DNA from: Meghimatium bilineatum
Taxonomy: Eukaryota; Mollusca; Gastropoda; Stylommatophora; Philomycidae
DNA: 64,000 bases
Direction: 5' to 3'
Assembly: GCA_034231615.1 (NCBI GenBank)
Contig: CM067312.1
Span: 1,944,001-2,008,000 of the forward strand
A model generated the notes under the pieces. It did not search any database. It saw nothing but the letters and a program-made list of their open reading frames with translations, and was not told the DNA's origin. Below are positions 1-10,966 of the stretch, piece after piece; positions within the stretch are counted from its first letter, which is position 1, and the number at the start of each line of letters is the position of its first letter. A program made the position numbers and the translations under genes.

Positions 1-109
1 CTCACTATTAACATGATTCGGCTGTATTCAGTCCTCATAATCTGACTTCATGCTCCATACGTTCCCATCTTCGTCTATGCATATTAATTCAAATTTGTAT
101 TACCAGATA

Positions 110-575
110 ATATCTACAATTTTTACACCAAAATTCTGCTACCAATGTCAAATATGTTCTTTGACAACCTCACAACACACGAAAGTCGTTACATGTGAAC
201 AAGTGTCTGAGAACAGCTGCAATGGAAACCAAACTAGATACAATGAGAAATGACGAAATTAGGAAAATTGTTGGAATAATACCATGCATTGAACATATTG
301 AAATACAACGAGTCAAATGCTTCGCTCACCTTATGAGAATAAATCCAAACCAAATACCAATAAGAGTGTATAGCAAAGGAACATCCGTGCCTAAAGTCAA
401 AGACAGACCAAGAAAACGGTGGATAGAAAACATCAGGATATCATTGAACAAGCATAGACTAAATGCAACCACGGCAACACAGTTTGCCTCGGAACAACAG
501 CTTCGGCTCCCACCTCTGCGCTTAACAGCAAGTATTAATACGCTCAGCCGTCATTCAATTGGGGACAGACAATAG
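110..575 (+). pseudogene. LINE (family E) reverse transcriptase C-terminal fragment
   Basis: This is a decayed 3' part of a non-LTR retrotransposon open reading frame. One frame reads CYQCQICSLTT near 140-170, and another continues from about 195 with a KCLRTAA segment, an IRKIVGIIPCIEHIE segment and the basic motif DRPRKRWIENI near 400-440. The same order (CYQCQ, cysteine-arginine-arginine, HI-R, GRPRKRW) appears in the intact minus-strand copy at 21556-22224, which identifies the family. A frameshift near 195 and the missing YADD-bearing palm region show that it is not functional. The stop is at 573-575. Assignment to a LINE is firm; the exact clade is not determined. Confidence 0.7.
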
Positions 576-1267
576 TTGACCCCCACGAAGTGGCTGAACA
601 AACTCTCGTCGAAGTGTGATATACTATGTTGTAATGTGTAGTTTTATAGTTGCTGCCTTGCCAAATGAAAGAAAAATACACATATATATATATATATATA
701 TATAAGTTTGGATTGCGCGTGTGTTGAAGTCGCTATCACAGTTCTTGTCTTAATTTTTCCTGCACCATCCCCCAAATTGTGTATGATTGCATCAATATGT
801 CTAAAACTAATTTCGTCTTCAGTTCTGAATTATCGAATATGACGTGGTCTGTCCTTAAAGCATTTGTTCACTTGATCTTTGATTTCATTTTGTTTACGTT
901 CATTGTTTTGTACTGTATTTGACTACATATGACCTATATTGTATTGTATTCTATCTACATTTATGTGTTGGTATTGTAATGAACAATGTTCGAAAGGAAG
1001 AAGCACATATAAATATTTCATTGGTCGATGGCATAGTTTACTGGTCGTTTGCCTGATATCACAAATGTTCACCCATGTCACTGATTGAGAGATTTGAATA
1101 TATTCTTTTTTTTACACATATATATGTTATTATATGCTTGTTGATTTCTACAGTTGATTTCTGTTCATAACTCTGCGTGTTACGTGGTTCTGTGTACACA
1201 TGATGACATCATGATTTCATAATCAGTTTATGAGTACATGCACTGGATACAATAGCGCCATGTGAGC
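576..1267. other. Non-coding AT-rich spacer
   Basis: Nothing gene-like is visible on either strand. It may include the 3' untranslated tail of the LINE fragment just upstream, up to the TA microsatellite. Confidence 0.5.
679..704. repeat. (CA)(TA)n microsatellite
   Basis: A pure alternating TA tract follows a short CA start, about 26 bp in all. It lies about 100 bp downstream of the stop of the LINE fragment and could be a LINE 3' tail or an independent microsatellite. Confidence 0.85.
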
Positions 1268-1320
1268 ATAAGTAAGTAGGAATAACGGTGAAATATACGA
1301 AAATGTAACTGTTAACAGTG

Positions 1321-1404
<84 letters not shown>

Positions 1405-1543
1405 GTAGGAATAGCGGTGAAATATACGAAAATGTAACTGTTAACAGTGAGTTAGTTAGTTAGTTAGTTAGTTTTGTTAGTTCGTTAGTTAGTTAGTTTA
1501 GTTAGTTAGTTTTGTTAGTTCGTTAGTTAGTTAGTTTAGTTAA

Positions 1544-1628
<85 letters not shown>

Positions 1629-1676
1629 GTAGGAATAACGGTGAAATTTACGAAAATGTAACGGTTAACAATGAGT
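1268..1676. repeat. Compound repeat: (TTAG)n alternating with a roughly 47-bp unit
   Basis: Three copies of a unit that begins GTAGGAATAACGGTGAAAT and ends GTTAACAGTGA (around 1274, 1404 and 1628) are separated by long TTAG tetranucleotide tracts at about 1319-1404 and 1449-1627. The tracts contain single-base breaks (TTTAG, TTTTGTTAG). The tetranucleotide is the reverse complement of the CTAA tail of LINE family A, whose minus-strand copy begins at about 1819. Confidence 0.9.
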
Positions 1677-1776
1677 GAGTTATTTAGTTATTTAACCAAG
1701 TAAGTAATGAAGATAAAATATCATCCTTATTCATACTATAATATGTGATCAAGTGTTCCCCAGAGAAAGAAAATGT

Positions 1777-1818
1777 AGTTAGTTAGTTTAGTTTAGTTAG
1801 TTAGTTAGCTAATTAGTT
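1777..1818 (-). repeat. CTAA-type 3' tail of LINE family A
   Basis: A GTTA-rich tract directly abuts the 3' end of the minus-strand LINE. On the LINE strand it reads as CTAA repeats, like the tail of the plus-strand copy at 18850-18866. Confidence 0.75.
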
Positions 1819-3330
1819 GTAGGATCATCATCACTGCAAACTGGACACTTCCATAGTTGCTCCAATCTTTCCATGAGTGTATCCACCATTACACTTATGC
1901 TGACAGTAACGGTCCTATGCAGGTTGACCATCATTCTTCTGCGCCCTCCAAAATGTTCACTTCTAGCAACACCGAATGTCAATCCTTGATCAGTAATCCT
2001 GGCCCTTGAAAAGAAAAAGAATCATCATCCACATTAGGTTCACTCTCGCGTGCAACTTAAGGGGTTCACAACGTAACCTCAATCCATTGACCCATCGCCC
2101 TGTGACACAATCGCGCATGACGCCAGCTGACCTGCTCATTCATTGCCCCGAACACCCACATGTCCCGACACAAAAATAAATCTAGCCACTTTCAGCCTCG
2201 TTTTCTCAAGGCCTCAATCCACTGTTCACAAACGAGACCCACGTGTGCCTTCTAATCATACTCATAGCGTCACTCAAGATGTAAACCTGCGTTACCTTCT
2301 GTGTGCTTAGCCACCCAAATGCCCTGGCCACCGCCATAGTCTCCATGGCCAGGCTACTTGTTGTAACCGCAAAGGCACCACTCTCCTCCCTGATTGTTTT
2401 ACCTGCTTACTGAGCTGTGAAGACCCAAACACTGCGAACATATTTAATCACATTCCTCTTTGGCATTGTCACTGACCAAAGCCTGCACCTCTTTATCCAC
2501 AGTTGTGGGACACCATTTTCCGCATTACCTGTTAAGTGTTATTGCTACTCTCAAAAGGATTTTCGAATTGTGTGGGTATACTTATCCATTCCGCACCTGC
2601 TGCCACATTCTGCAATCTACACACGCTTTGTTTGACGTCATCAGCACGTCCCAACCACGACTTTCCTATCTTAAGTCTGCTGCCTTTAACTTTCTGTATT
2701 TCGGAATGCAAAGAGTGTTCCTTATCTGCATGTATTTGAAATTATGCCTGTGCACAGCAATGCTGTAATCTGCTGGACAGTCAAGTAGGTATCGAACAGC
2801 TCTAGTCGATGTGTTTCTTGCACACCCAAGTATGATACGCATTCATGCATTCTTAATTATATCCAGTCTTTCGATCTGAGTTTAGTTAAGAGTCAGAATT
2901 TCCAGTGCATATTCCACCACAGCCAACACAAAACTCTGGTACAAAATAAATAACCACCTCTGCTCACACTGCACATCAGCTATAACCGTCATTGCTGCTA
3001 AGCCTTTGCCTGCCCTTATGATAACGTGGTCAACATGTTCCCTGAAACCCAGACTTCTGTCAAAAAACACACCCAAATATTTCATTGTGCATGTTCTTTC
3101 TAAACTTTTCCAGGACAACAAAACTTGTGGCATGAGTGTCTTCACCATGTGATTGTTCAAGGAAAACCACGTCATGAATGCCTTAGAGGGATTAACCGCT
3201 GCTCCCGTATCTCGACACCAATTTGTCAGTCTGTCCAACTCCTTCTGTAGTTCCACAACGCACTCTTCTCGATTTCTGCCCTGTTTATACACTATAATGT
3301 CATACGCCGATGCCATGGGTAATACTATTA
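1819..3330 (-). pseudogene. LINE family A (RT plus RNase H), 5'-truncated decayed copy
   Basis: A reverse-oriented relative of the open copy at 17160-18866. The longest open stretch (2882-3316) carries the palm-to-thumb region with RNREECVVELQKELDRL and YLGVFFDRSLGFREH, nearly identical to the plus-strand copy. The catalytic YADD motif has been scrambled to SAYDI. The next frame stops where the intact copy continues into IERLDRF. Downstream, a roughly 24-bp deletion near 2444 removes the TDGS motif that supplies the first RNase H catalytic aspartate. The terminal segment near 1825-1860 matches the CPVCSDDD end of the intact copy. It is an inactive relic; the family is known to copy itself by target-primed reverse transcription. 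Confidence 0.9.
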
Positions 3331-3344
3331 ACAGTATCTGGAGG

Positions 3345-3583
3345 TAGTGTTGACTGGATTACCTGAACCGCTATGTCAACTATGATACGTTATTGAAGAC
3401 CGTACCTGAGGGTAAAGTCAAAGGGAAGCGAGTAGGAGGTAGACATATATACAAGTGGAAGAGTAACATCACACGATGGTCTGGTTACAGTCTAGCAGAG
3501 TGTACAACCAAAATAAGATACACGGGATGTTAGAGATATGTTGTAACCAACCGTCGTTGCGGAGACGGCACTTGATGATGATG
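3345..3583 (+). pseudogene. LINE family B 3'-terminal fragment
   Basis: The last ~70 codons of a LINE ORF, closely matching the C-terminus of the copy at 8984-10040 (minus). Both share a GKVKGKR-type basic segment, TRW-GY-LAECTTK and a terminal NRRCGDGT-like end, followed by a (GAT)n tail. A stop lies within the fragment around 3530. It abuts the truncated 5' end of the family A relic, so two LINE remnants are joined head to head here. Confidence 0.8.
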
Positions 3584-3999
3584 ATGCACCCCCCCTCCTC
3601 CACTATTTTTCATGGTTAAAATATTAGATATCACTAAATTGAACTTACTTCCAAAGACAGAAGGGGCGTTAGCTGACCATGTGATGAACATTTTACACAA
3701 GTAAAGGACCGCATTCACAATAATTATTGCTCTGTATACAAATAGTAGCTCGTTTCATTGTTCATTGATACTAACCTGCTCTCATCAATCATATTTCGAT
3801 ACATAACTGATTGTATGTATTCGTGATTATTGTATGAGTCGACATCGGTACACTCTGGCCATCCAAGTGTGAGTTTAGTATCTTTCAACAGATGACGAAT
3901 GATATGTTTGATGAACGTTCTCACAATATGTTTACTGCGTACGTTATTCAGCCCGCCCTCCATCATAACCAGATGATATCTCCCACGAGCCATTCCACC
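3584..3999. other. Unassigned single-copy spacer
   Basis: It begins with a C-rich run (about 3585-3598) and is otherwise mixed, AT-rich sequence. No motif or element was recognised. Confidence 0.4.
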
Positions 4000-4002
4000 A
4001 CT

Positions 4003-4842
4003 TTATTATTTCAATACCACACTCGTACACCACACAGTCCGTATTATTTCAATGCCACACTCGTACACCACACAGTCCGTATTATTTCAATACCACACTT
4101 GTACACCACTCAGTCCGTATTATTTCAATACCACACTTGTACACCACACAGTCCGTATTATTTCAATACCATACTCGTACACCACACAGTCCGTATTATT
4201 TCAATACCACACTTGTACACCACACAGTCCGTATTATTTCAATACCACACTCGTACACCACACAGTCCGTATTATTTCAATGCCACACTCGTACACCACA
4301 CAGTCCGTATTATTTCAATACCACACTTGTACACCACTCAGTCCGTATTATTTCAATACCACACTTGTACACCACACAGTCCGTATTATTTCAATACCAT
4401 ACTCGTACACCACACAGTCCGTATTATTTCAATACCACACTTGTACACCACACAGTCCGTATTATTTCAATACCACACTTGTACACCACACAGTCCGTAT
4501 TATTTCAATACCACACTCGTACACCACACAGTCCGTATTATTTCAATACCACACTTGTACACCACACAGTCAGTATTATTTCAATACCACACTTGTACAC
4601 CACACAGTCCGTATTATTTCAATACCACACTTGTACACCACACAGTCCGTATTATTTCAATACCACACTTGTACACCACACAGTCCGTATTATTTCAATA
4701 CCACACTTGTACACCACACAGTCCGTATTATTTCAATACCACACTTGTACACCACACAGTCCGTATTATTTCAATACCACACTTGTACACCACACAGTCC
4801 GTATTATTTCAATACCACACTTGTACACCACACAGTCCGTAT
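4003..4842. repeat. 38-bp tandem minisatellite, about 22 copies
   Basis: The unit contains GTATTATTTCAATACCACAC and then TTGTACACCACACAGTCC. Spacing of the CAGTCC landmark is exactly 38 bp. Variants (TGCC, CCATACTCG, CACTCAG) recur at 4051/4279, 4169/4397 and 4104/4332. Each pair is 228 bp apart, so a block of six units has been duplicated. All three forward frames are free of stops across about 800 bp because the unit lacks stop trinucleotides; this is not evidence of coding. Confidence 0.97.
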
Positions 4843-5112
4843 CTAAAGTTAGCACTTTTATTTAAGGTCATAATATCCACATTCGACAGAGACCTGGGTA
4901 TGTGAGACATTATTAATTCATTTTCATTTTTCGCTGAAGTTGGTGCATAGGGCAGAGGTCAGATCTCTCCAATTCTGTCTGTTCAAACCTATTATGTGCA
5001 GAATTGAATAGTATGGGTATTGATTGTTTTACTTACTCTAAGTATTGTTCTTCTGAGTGTTTCTTTTGGTCTACCCCTGGCTCTTTCTCTGTGAGACATG
5101 ATTACGTCGAAT
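4843..5112. other. Spacer between two minisatellites
   Basis: Short unassigned sequence. The run CATAGGGCAGAGGTCAGATC near 4947 resembles the boilerplate of decayed LINE 3' regions, but the match is too weak to call. Confidence 0.3.
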
Positions 5113-5585
5113 CTAATCTATATTCCCCCAGTATGCAAGACATCATTACTCCGGATGTAATCTATCTGCCATCAGTATGTGAGACATCATTACTCCGGAT
5201 GTAATCTATCTGCCCTCAGTATTTGAGACATCATTACTCCGGATGTAATCTATCTGCCCTCAGTATTTGAGACATCATTACTCCGGATGTAATCTATCTG
5301 CCCTCAGTATTTGAGACATCATTACTCCGGATGTAATCTATCTGCCCTCAGTATTTGAGACATCATTACTCCGGATGTAATCTATCTGCCCTCAGTATTT
5401 GAGACATCATTACTCCGGATGTAATCTATCTGCCCTCAGTATTTGAGACATCATTACTCCGGATGTAATCTATCTGCCCTCAGTATTTGAGACATCATTA
5501 CGCCGGATGTAATCTATCTGCCCTCAGTATTTGAGACATCATTACTCCGGATGTAATCTACCTCACCTCAGTATGCGAGACATCA
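5113..5585. repeat. 44-bp tandem minisatellite
   Basis: The unit contains GACATCATTACTCCGGATG followed by TAATCTATCTGCCCTCAG. The GACATCATT landmark recurs at 5139, 5183 and every 44 bp thereafter, about ten copies. Each unit holds the near-palindrome ATTACTCCGGATGTAAT, a motif shared with the next array. Confidence 0.95.
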
Positions 5586-5605
5586 TAAACTGGATAACTG
5601 TACAT

Positions 5606-6056
5606 GGCATCACTATGTGAGGTACCATTACACTAGATGTAATCTACATGTCCTACATATGCGGTACCATTACACTAGATGTAATCTACATGTCCTACCT
5701 ATGCGACACCATTACACTAGATGTAATCTACATGTCCTACCTATGCGACACCATTACACTAGATGTAATCTACATGTCCTACCTATGCGACACCATTACA
5801 CTAGATGTAATCTACATGTCCTACATATGCGACACCATTACACTAGATGTAATCTAGATGTCATACATATGCGACACCATTACACTAGATGTAATCTACA
5901 TGTCCTACATATGCGGCACCATTACACTAGATGTAATCTACATGTCCTACATATGCGGCACCGATACACTAGATGTAATCTAGATGTCCTACATATGCGG
6001 CACCATTACACTAGATGTAATATACATGTCCTACATATGCGGCACCTTTACAATTG
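5606..6056. repeat. 42-bp tandem minisatellite, related core to the 44-bp array
   Basis: The unit contains CACCATTACACTAGATGTAA then TCTACATGTCCTACATATG; about ten to eleven copies. The inverted repeat ATTACA-CTAGA-TGTAAT occurs in nearly every unit. Because 42 is divisible by three, a frame stays open with a 14-residue repeat. No start context, splice site or codon-level conservation supports translation. Confidence 0.95.
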
Positions 6057-6089
6057 ACTGCAGTGTATATGGCATCATTATGTGAGACA

Positions 6090-6400
6090 TCATATGAATA
6101 TCATTATAAACACACATGTGTATGTTAATATACTAGAATAATTATGTATACACACATGTGTATGTTAATATACTAGAATAATTATGTATACACACATGTG
6201 TATGTTAATATACTAGAATAATTATGTATACACACATGTGTATGTTAATATACTAGAATAATTATGTATACACACATGTATGTGGTAGTATGCTAGCTTA
6301 TGTAATGTAGACACATGTTTATATGGTAATATGCTAGTTTATCTAATATATATGTACACATGTTTATATGGTAGTATTATATCGTATGTAACGTATATAC
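6090..6400. repeat. 40-bp tandem repeat, decaying to the right
   Basis: About four regular copies (6095-6270) contain ATACACACATGTGTATG and TTAATATACTAGAATAA, followed by degenerate copies up to about 6400. ATACACACATGTGTAT is a near-perfect palindrome. Confidence 0.9.
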
Positions 6401-6802
6401 ATATTGATATGGAATGATGCTAACTTGAAAATTGAGCTTATACAATATGGTTCCCTTTTCTTTATGATGGATCAACCTAGGAGAGGTTTGAAATTTAAAA
6501 CTAGCTCGGACTGAATTGAAAATTGAACCATGGATCAAGTATTCTTGAAACCAAAACAAATCGTCTCAACATGGCACCAGATGCAAGCAAGCTGTGCAAG
6601 CTAAAATAAACACTAAATGACGAGGCATATGGTGCTTACAGTAAACGGGTCATCACGGAACATAGAAAACTCCATACGGGAAAAATGTCAGCAATCATCA
6701 TTATATAATACTTCTACAAGGAATAAAATAAGGTAACATTTCCTCACAAGCGCATCAGAAAAGTCAGGAAATGAATGTCTAGCTAACATATAAAACTCGG
6801 AA
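6401..6802. other. Unassigned spacer
   Basis: No repeat, motif or long conserved frame was recognised. The right end may include decayed LINE C sequence continuous with the next feature. Confidence 0.35.
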
Positions 6803-6912
6803 TACTGAATGACGTTACCTTTCATCATGAGAGAATTCAACGTAGCTATCAGCACATTCCAAAGAAAAAAAGATCCAGGTAAAGTCGTCATCTCAAATGA
6901 AATGATTAAGAA

Positions 6913-7180
6913 GCTAGCGTCCACAGCTACACGTAAATATTTCATCTACAATCTAGCGTCCACAGATACACGTAAATATTTCATCTACAACCTAGCGTCC
7001 ACAGCTACACGTAAATATCTTGTCTACAACCTAGCGTCCACAGCTACACGTAAATATTTCGTCCCTAGCGTCCACAGCTACACGTAAATATTTCGTCTAC
7101 AACCTAGCGTCCACAGCTACACGTAAATATCTCGCCTACAACCTAGCGTCCACAGCTACACGTAAATATCTCGTCTACAA
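6913..7180. repeat. 39-bp minisatellite within LINE C coding sequence
   Basis: About seven copies of a unit with CTAGCGTCCACAGCTACACG and TAAATATTTCGTCTACAAC. Spacing is 39 bp except for one shorter unit near 7061. In frame it repeats LASTATRKYFIYN, a stretch that sits between two ordinary RT segments, so it seems to have expanded from a single 13-codon block of the LINE. Confidence 0.93.
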
Positions 7181-7373
7181 CCAGACCTGGAGTAAAGGAA
7201 ACATTCCCGATAAATGGTTAGAAGCAATAATCATAACAATCAGAAAAACAGAAAGAGAAAACAAGTTAATCCAGCTATCTACGTATCAGCATACTAATCA
7301 TCTTAGGTAAGGTTATGAAAAAAATGTTAAACACAAGACTAATGCAGTATCTAGAAAGTAAAACTGCTGGATA

Positions 7374-7448
7374 ACTCACGGACATCATACAGGAACATCG
7401 CAGCACAGATACTCACGGACATCGTACAGGAACATCGCAGTACTGAAG
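7374..7448. repeat. 37-bp direct duplication in LINE C
   Basis: CTCACGGACATC followed by TACAGGAACATCGCAG occurs twice, starting at 7375 and 7412. The 37-bp offset shifts the frame. Confidence 0.85.
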
Positions 7449-7650
7449 ACCAACCTGTATACCTGACTGAAGAAATAGAAAATACCATTCAGGGAAAAAA
7501 GAAGTAATTGCAGCCAATGTGAAACCTAACTAAAGCATTTGATAAAGTATAGAATTAAGGGCTACATCTAAAGCTACGTAGAAATAAATGTGAAGGGGGA
7601 ATGTACAGGAGGAAACAGGACTTCCTACAGTACCGCATTGCAAGAGAATG

Positions 7651-7794
7651 GCTAGACCACACACTTAGCCACCAAGTCAGACTCCCGCAAGGTGTACCGC
7701 AGGGGAGTCATATCACTGAATTGCTAGACCAAACACTTAGCCACCAAGTCAGACTCCCGCAAGGTGTACCGTAGGGGAGTCATATCACCAACTC
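7651..7794. repeat. 72-bp direct duplication spanning an RT motif
   Basis: GCTAGACCA-ACACTTAGCC starts at 7651 and again at 7723. Both copies contain the RLPQGVP-encoding stretch; the second has a stop codon (TAG) in place of the glutamine codon. Confidence 0.9.
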
Positions 7795-8983
7795 TATTCT
7801 ATGTCTATATTAATGACAAGCTAACCAACTACGTCTGCAAATCATTCCATGCTGATGCCCTTGCGATTTGACGTACTGCAGATCCTCATACCAATACAGT
7901 CACGGGTAGAATGAATGCAGATATCACTAAATAATATTGGCAGGTGGGAAACAGATCAACATCGCTAAGACAAAAGAAACATGTTTTACCTTCTCAACTC
8001 AACAAGAACATACGAACCTAAAAAATGTACGGAAAAAAAAATACCTTAGAAGAGGTTCATAATTACATTGAAGTTAAATTGGACAAGTCACTTTCTTGGG
8101 ATAAACACCTGACTACAGCAAAGCAGAAATCAACACAAATCTCACCTTCATGAATAAACTAACTTTCACACATTGGAGGTGGGGGTGTAGTAGTATAATA
8201 AAAAGCGAATACGCAGGAACAGTTAGAATTGTGTTAGAATGCAAGATTACATCATTTGACAGACCATGTAAAACAAGCACATAACGTCTACAGAAAGTCC
8301 ATAATGATGGCCTTATAGTAGTCTTGGTTGTCATAAAGAACAACCCAAATAAACCAATGAGAAAACATATAAATATTCTGCCACTTGAAAACAGGCACAC
8401 ATAAAGAGTACTTTCACACAGACAGAAGCTGTTGTCTATGTCAGACTAGTCAATGCACCCCACATGCACAATTGGCAAAAATAATAGATTGACGATTACA
8501 AACTTCTTGCACATATCAAAACAACTGCATAACCAACAGGAAGATATATCTCCAAATGATCCCCAAAAATTACAACTTCTTTCTGGCTTTCATGAGTTAA
8601 TTTACATTCCCAAAACATCTTCATTGTTAAAGAAGCCCCTTGGATCATCAACAGAGTACACCTGACACATCCTGGGCTAAAGTCTCTGCCACAAGAAATT
8701 ATTTCACACAAATACGATCCTAAAATACGGACACATTTGTACACAGATAGATCGGAAGAGGGAGCTATTCAAATGGACGAGGATGCGTCATTATAATATA
8801 TAATAACGGAAAGAGAAAGAACCCAAGTAAAGCATTCCCACCATGAAATGCATGCTCATATTTAAGAGCAGACGCTGAGGCACTCCTATAGGCGGTGAGA
8901 GCTCTCGTTTCTACAAAGCATTCAACAACAAACAATGTAGTAATATGTAGTAATATTCACGAGATGCGGATCCCTTTGGAAAA

Positions 8984-10040
8984 CATTCATCATCATCAAG
9001 TGCCGTCTCCGCAACGGAGGTTGGCTGCAACGTTTCTCCAACATCTCCTGTCTCTTGTCTTAGTGGTGCACTCTGCTAGATTGTAACCTGTCCATCGTGT
9101 GATGTTACTCTCCCACGTGTATCTCTGCCTACCTCTTGCTCGCTTCCCTTTGACTTTACCCTCAAGTAAGGTCTTCAATAAGGTGTCATGTCTTTTAATG
9201 TGTCCAAAGTATTTCATTTGCCTGATCTTTATTTCTCTTAGTAGTTCTTTCTTAATATTAAGTGTCTTTAGCACCTCTTTATTTGTTTTCTTCTCTTTCC
9301 AAGATGTTCTCCCTATTCTTCTATATACCCACATCTCAAAGGCATCAATTTTGTCTTCTAATTGTTTATTTAGTGTCCATGTTTTTGAGCCATACATTAA
9401 TATGGAATAGATGTAGCATTTTATAATTCTCATTTTTAACTTGTTTGTAATTTGTTTAGATATTAATAATTTCCTCATGTCATTGAAGGTACTTTTAGCC
9501 ATTCCTATTCTCCTTTTAACTTCTGTTTCACATCTGCCATCATTTGTGACTGTGTCCAAGATATTGATACTGTTTTACTTGTTGTAGTTTCTCTCCATGT
9601 ATGTTTATGTTTACCTCCTGTTTTACTGTGTCTTTGCTATTTATCATGGATTTTGTTTTTTGGATATTTATATCTAGTCCATATTCATTATTTGATTTAT
9701 TGACTTGATCTATTAGTCTTTGTAGTTCATGTTCACTTTCTGCTAAAAGAACAGTGTCATCTGCATATCTAAAGTTGTTTATTATTTTCCCATTGATCTT
9801 GAGTCCTGGTATTTCTTCTATATTTTTAAAGATATTCTCTGTGTAGATATTAAATAGGCTTGGTGATAAAATGCATCCTTGTCTTACCCCTCTTCTTATT
9901 TCTATGTATGGAGAGTAGCTGTTTTCACACCTTATTGATGCTGTTTGTTCCCAATATATATTTCTAATCAGTCTGATGTCCTTTCCATCTATGCCTATTT
10001 CTTGAAGACATTTGATTAATTTTTCAAGTTGGACTGTAAA
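8984..10040 (-). pseudogene. LINE family B, 5'-truncated copy inserted into LINE C
   Basis: Reading leftward, the element opens with LEKLIKCLQEIGIDGKDIRL, then RRGVRQGCILSPSLFNIYTE (RT motif), FRYADDTVLLAESE (catalytic YADD), an IQKTKSM segment and YQYLG. A frameshift at about 9555-9570 follows, and the next frame runs TNDGRCETEVKRRIG, YGSKTWTLNKQ, FGHIKRHD and ends at RCGDGT (stop near 8996). A (GAT)n tail closes the 3' end near 8984-8998. Only the frameshift separates the two halves, so the copy is relatively young. The family resembles the widespread animal endonuclease/RT LINEs of the RTE/L1-like kind; exact clade not determined. Confidence 0.9.
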
Positions 10041-10045
10041 AGGAA

Positions 10046-10700
10046 AAAAAAAATGTAGCTGAAACGGAAACACAATACATACAATTAGACGAGAGCCGAC
10101 AAACATACAATAAAGCTGAAACCTCACACACTAATGGCTACCTCTCCATTGTTGTATCACTGGACAAGACAGGAGATATAATGGAACAATTCGGCAATCA
10201 TTTGCCACACAGTTAGGCCAAAAACTACTCTACAAACTGTGTACATCACCGTGGAATATATATAGTGATATCGAATATCTATCAGACACCAAACACCAAC
10301 TTCATTGGCGATAAATTATATTTCCACTTAGAACTGAGCACTGCAGACTACAGAGCCTCGTGAACAGGGTGGCCCACACAAATGAATGTACATGCGGAAC
10401 AGGATTACAAACCCCAGAACACATACTATAAGACGTCCCAGAATACAAAGAACTGCTAGACAAGACATCGCCATAATGCACCGAACATAAACATAAACAT
10501 CGGAACAGCCAATCTGACCTGGGGAAGAACGGGAGCTTCGTCCTGGCGACTGTCCTAGAGATTTAGCGAGACCTCAAGATTCATAAATGCAGAAGAAAAA
10601 GAACTATGTGAAGTCCGACTACGGAATCAGTTTACCAACCATTTAGCTACAGAATCCAAGTATTGTATTGTGTACATACATTATGCTAAGATTGATTAAC
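10046..10700 (+). pseudogene. LINE family C relic, right segment
   Basis: Continuation of the LINE C relic after the nested family B copy. Near 10325-10445 it reads LRTEHCRLQSLVNRVAHTNE, then CTCGTGLQTPEHIL, a cysteine/histidine-bearing C-terminal motif found again at 29640-29690 in a related fragment (CTCGQAAQSAKHIL). Several stops and frame changes are present. The exact 3' end is unclear; sequence after about 10640 has no recognised motif. Confidence 0.75.
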
Positions 10701-10966
10701 ATTTGGTTATATCGCCAACGCCACCATTCAATGCAATACCTGTGATTTCTATGGTGGCACACGCCACCTCAGAAGATCTACAAGGACTCGTTAAAGAACT
10801 CACTGTAACAGTGAGCAAAAGAATAGTTGAGCATATTATGATATGAGGAGAATCGGAGCAATTAAAAATCGAAAAGTATCTAAAACGTCACGTGTTGATT
10901 AAAACAAATATCCACAATGGTCATCACATGCCCGAATTATCAAACGAAATACGTCATATAGTAAAA
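10701..10966. other. Unassigned spacer
   Basis: Nothing recognised, except that AGATCTACAAGGACTCGTTAA near 10770 loosely resembles LINE-type sequence. Confidence 0.3.

Larger units (their letters stand above)
6803..8983 (+). pseudogene. LINE family C (jockey/RNase H type) relic, left segment
   Basis: A multiply frameshifted LINE ORF. In order it shows a segment reading FQRKKDPGKVVISNEMIKKL (6860-6920), then NQTWSKGNIPDKWLEAIII (7178-7235), the RT motif RLPQGVPQGS (around 7679-7708), a decayed YxDD region near 7848 (HADALAI-like, frame-broken), a VKLDKSLSWDKHLT thumb segment near 8075-8113, and an RNase H start resembling LYTDRS near 8737. Three internal tandem duplications and several stops prove inactivity. 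The element is split by a family B LINE and resumes at about 10046. The organisation RT then RNase H is typical of jockey/I-related LINEs; clade assignment is an inference. Confidence 0.85.

Noticed and set aside
3892..4905. 337-codon open frame rich in HTVRIIS/FQYHT repeats
   Set aside because: The 38-bp array is open in all three forward frames. The peptide is only the repeat read in rotating frames.
5617..6057. 146-codon frame with a 14-residue repeat containing His, Tyr and Cys
   Set aside because: It looks superficially metal-binding but is dictated by the 42-bp repeat and its palindromic core. No signal peptide or flanking unique domain.
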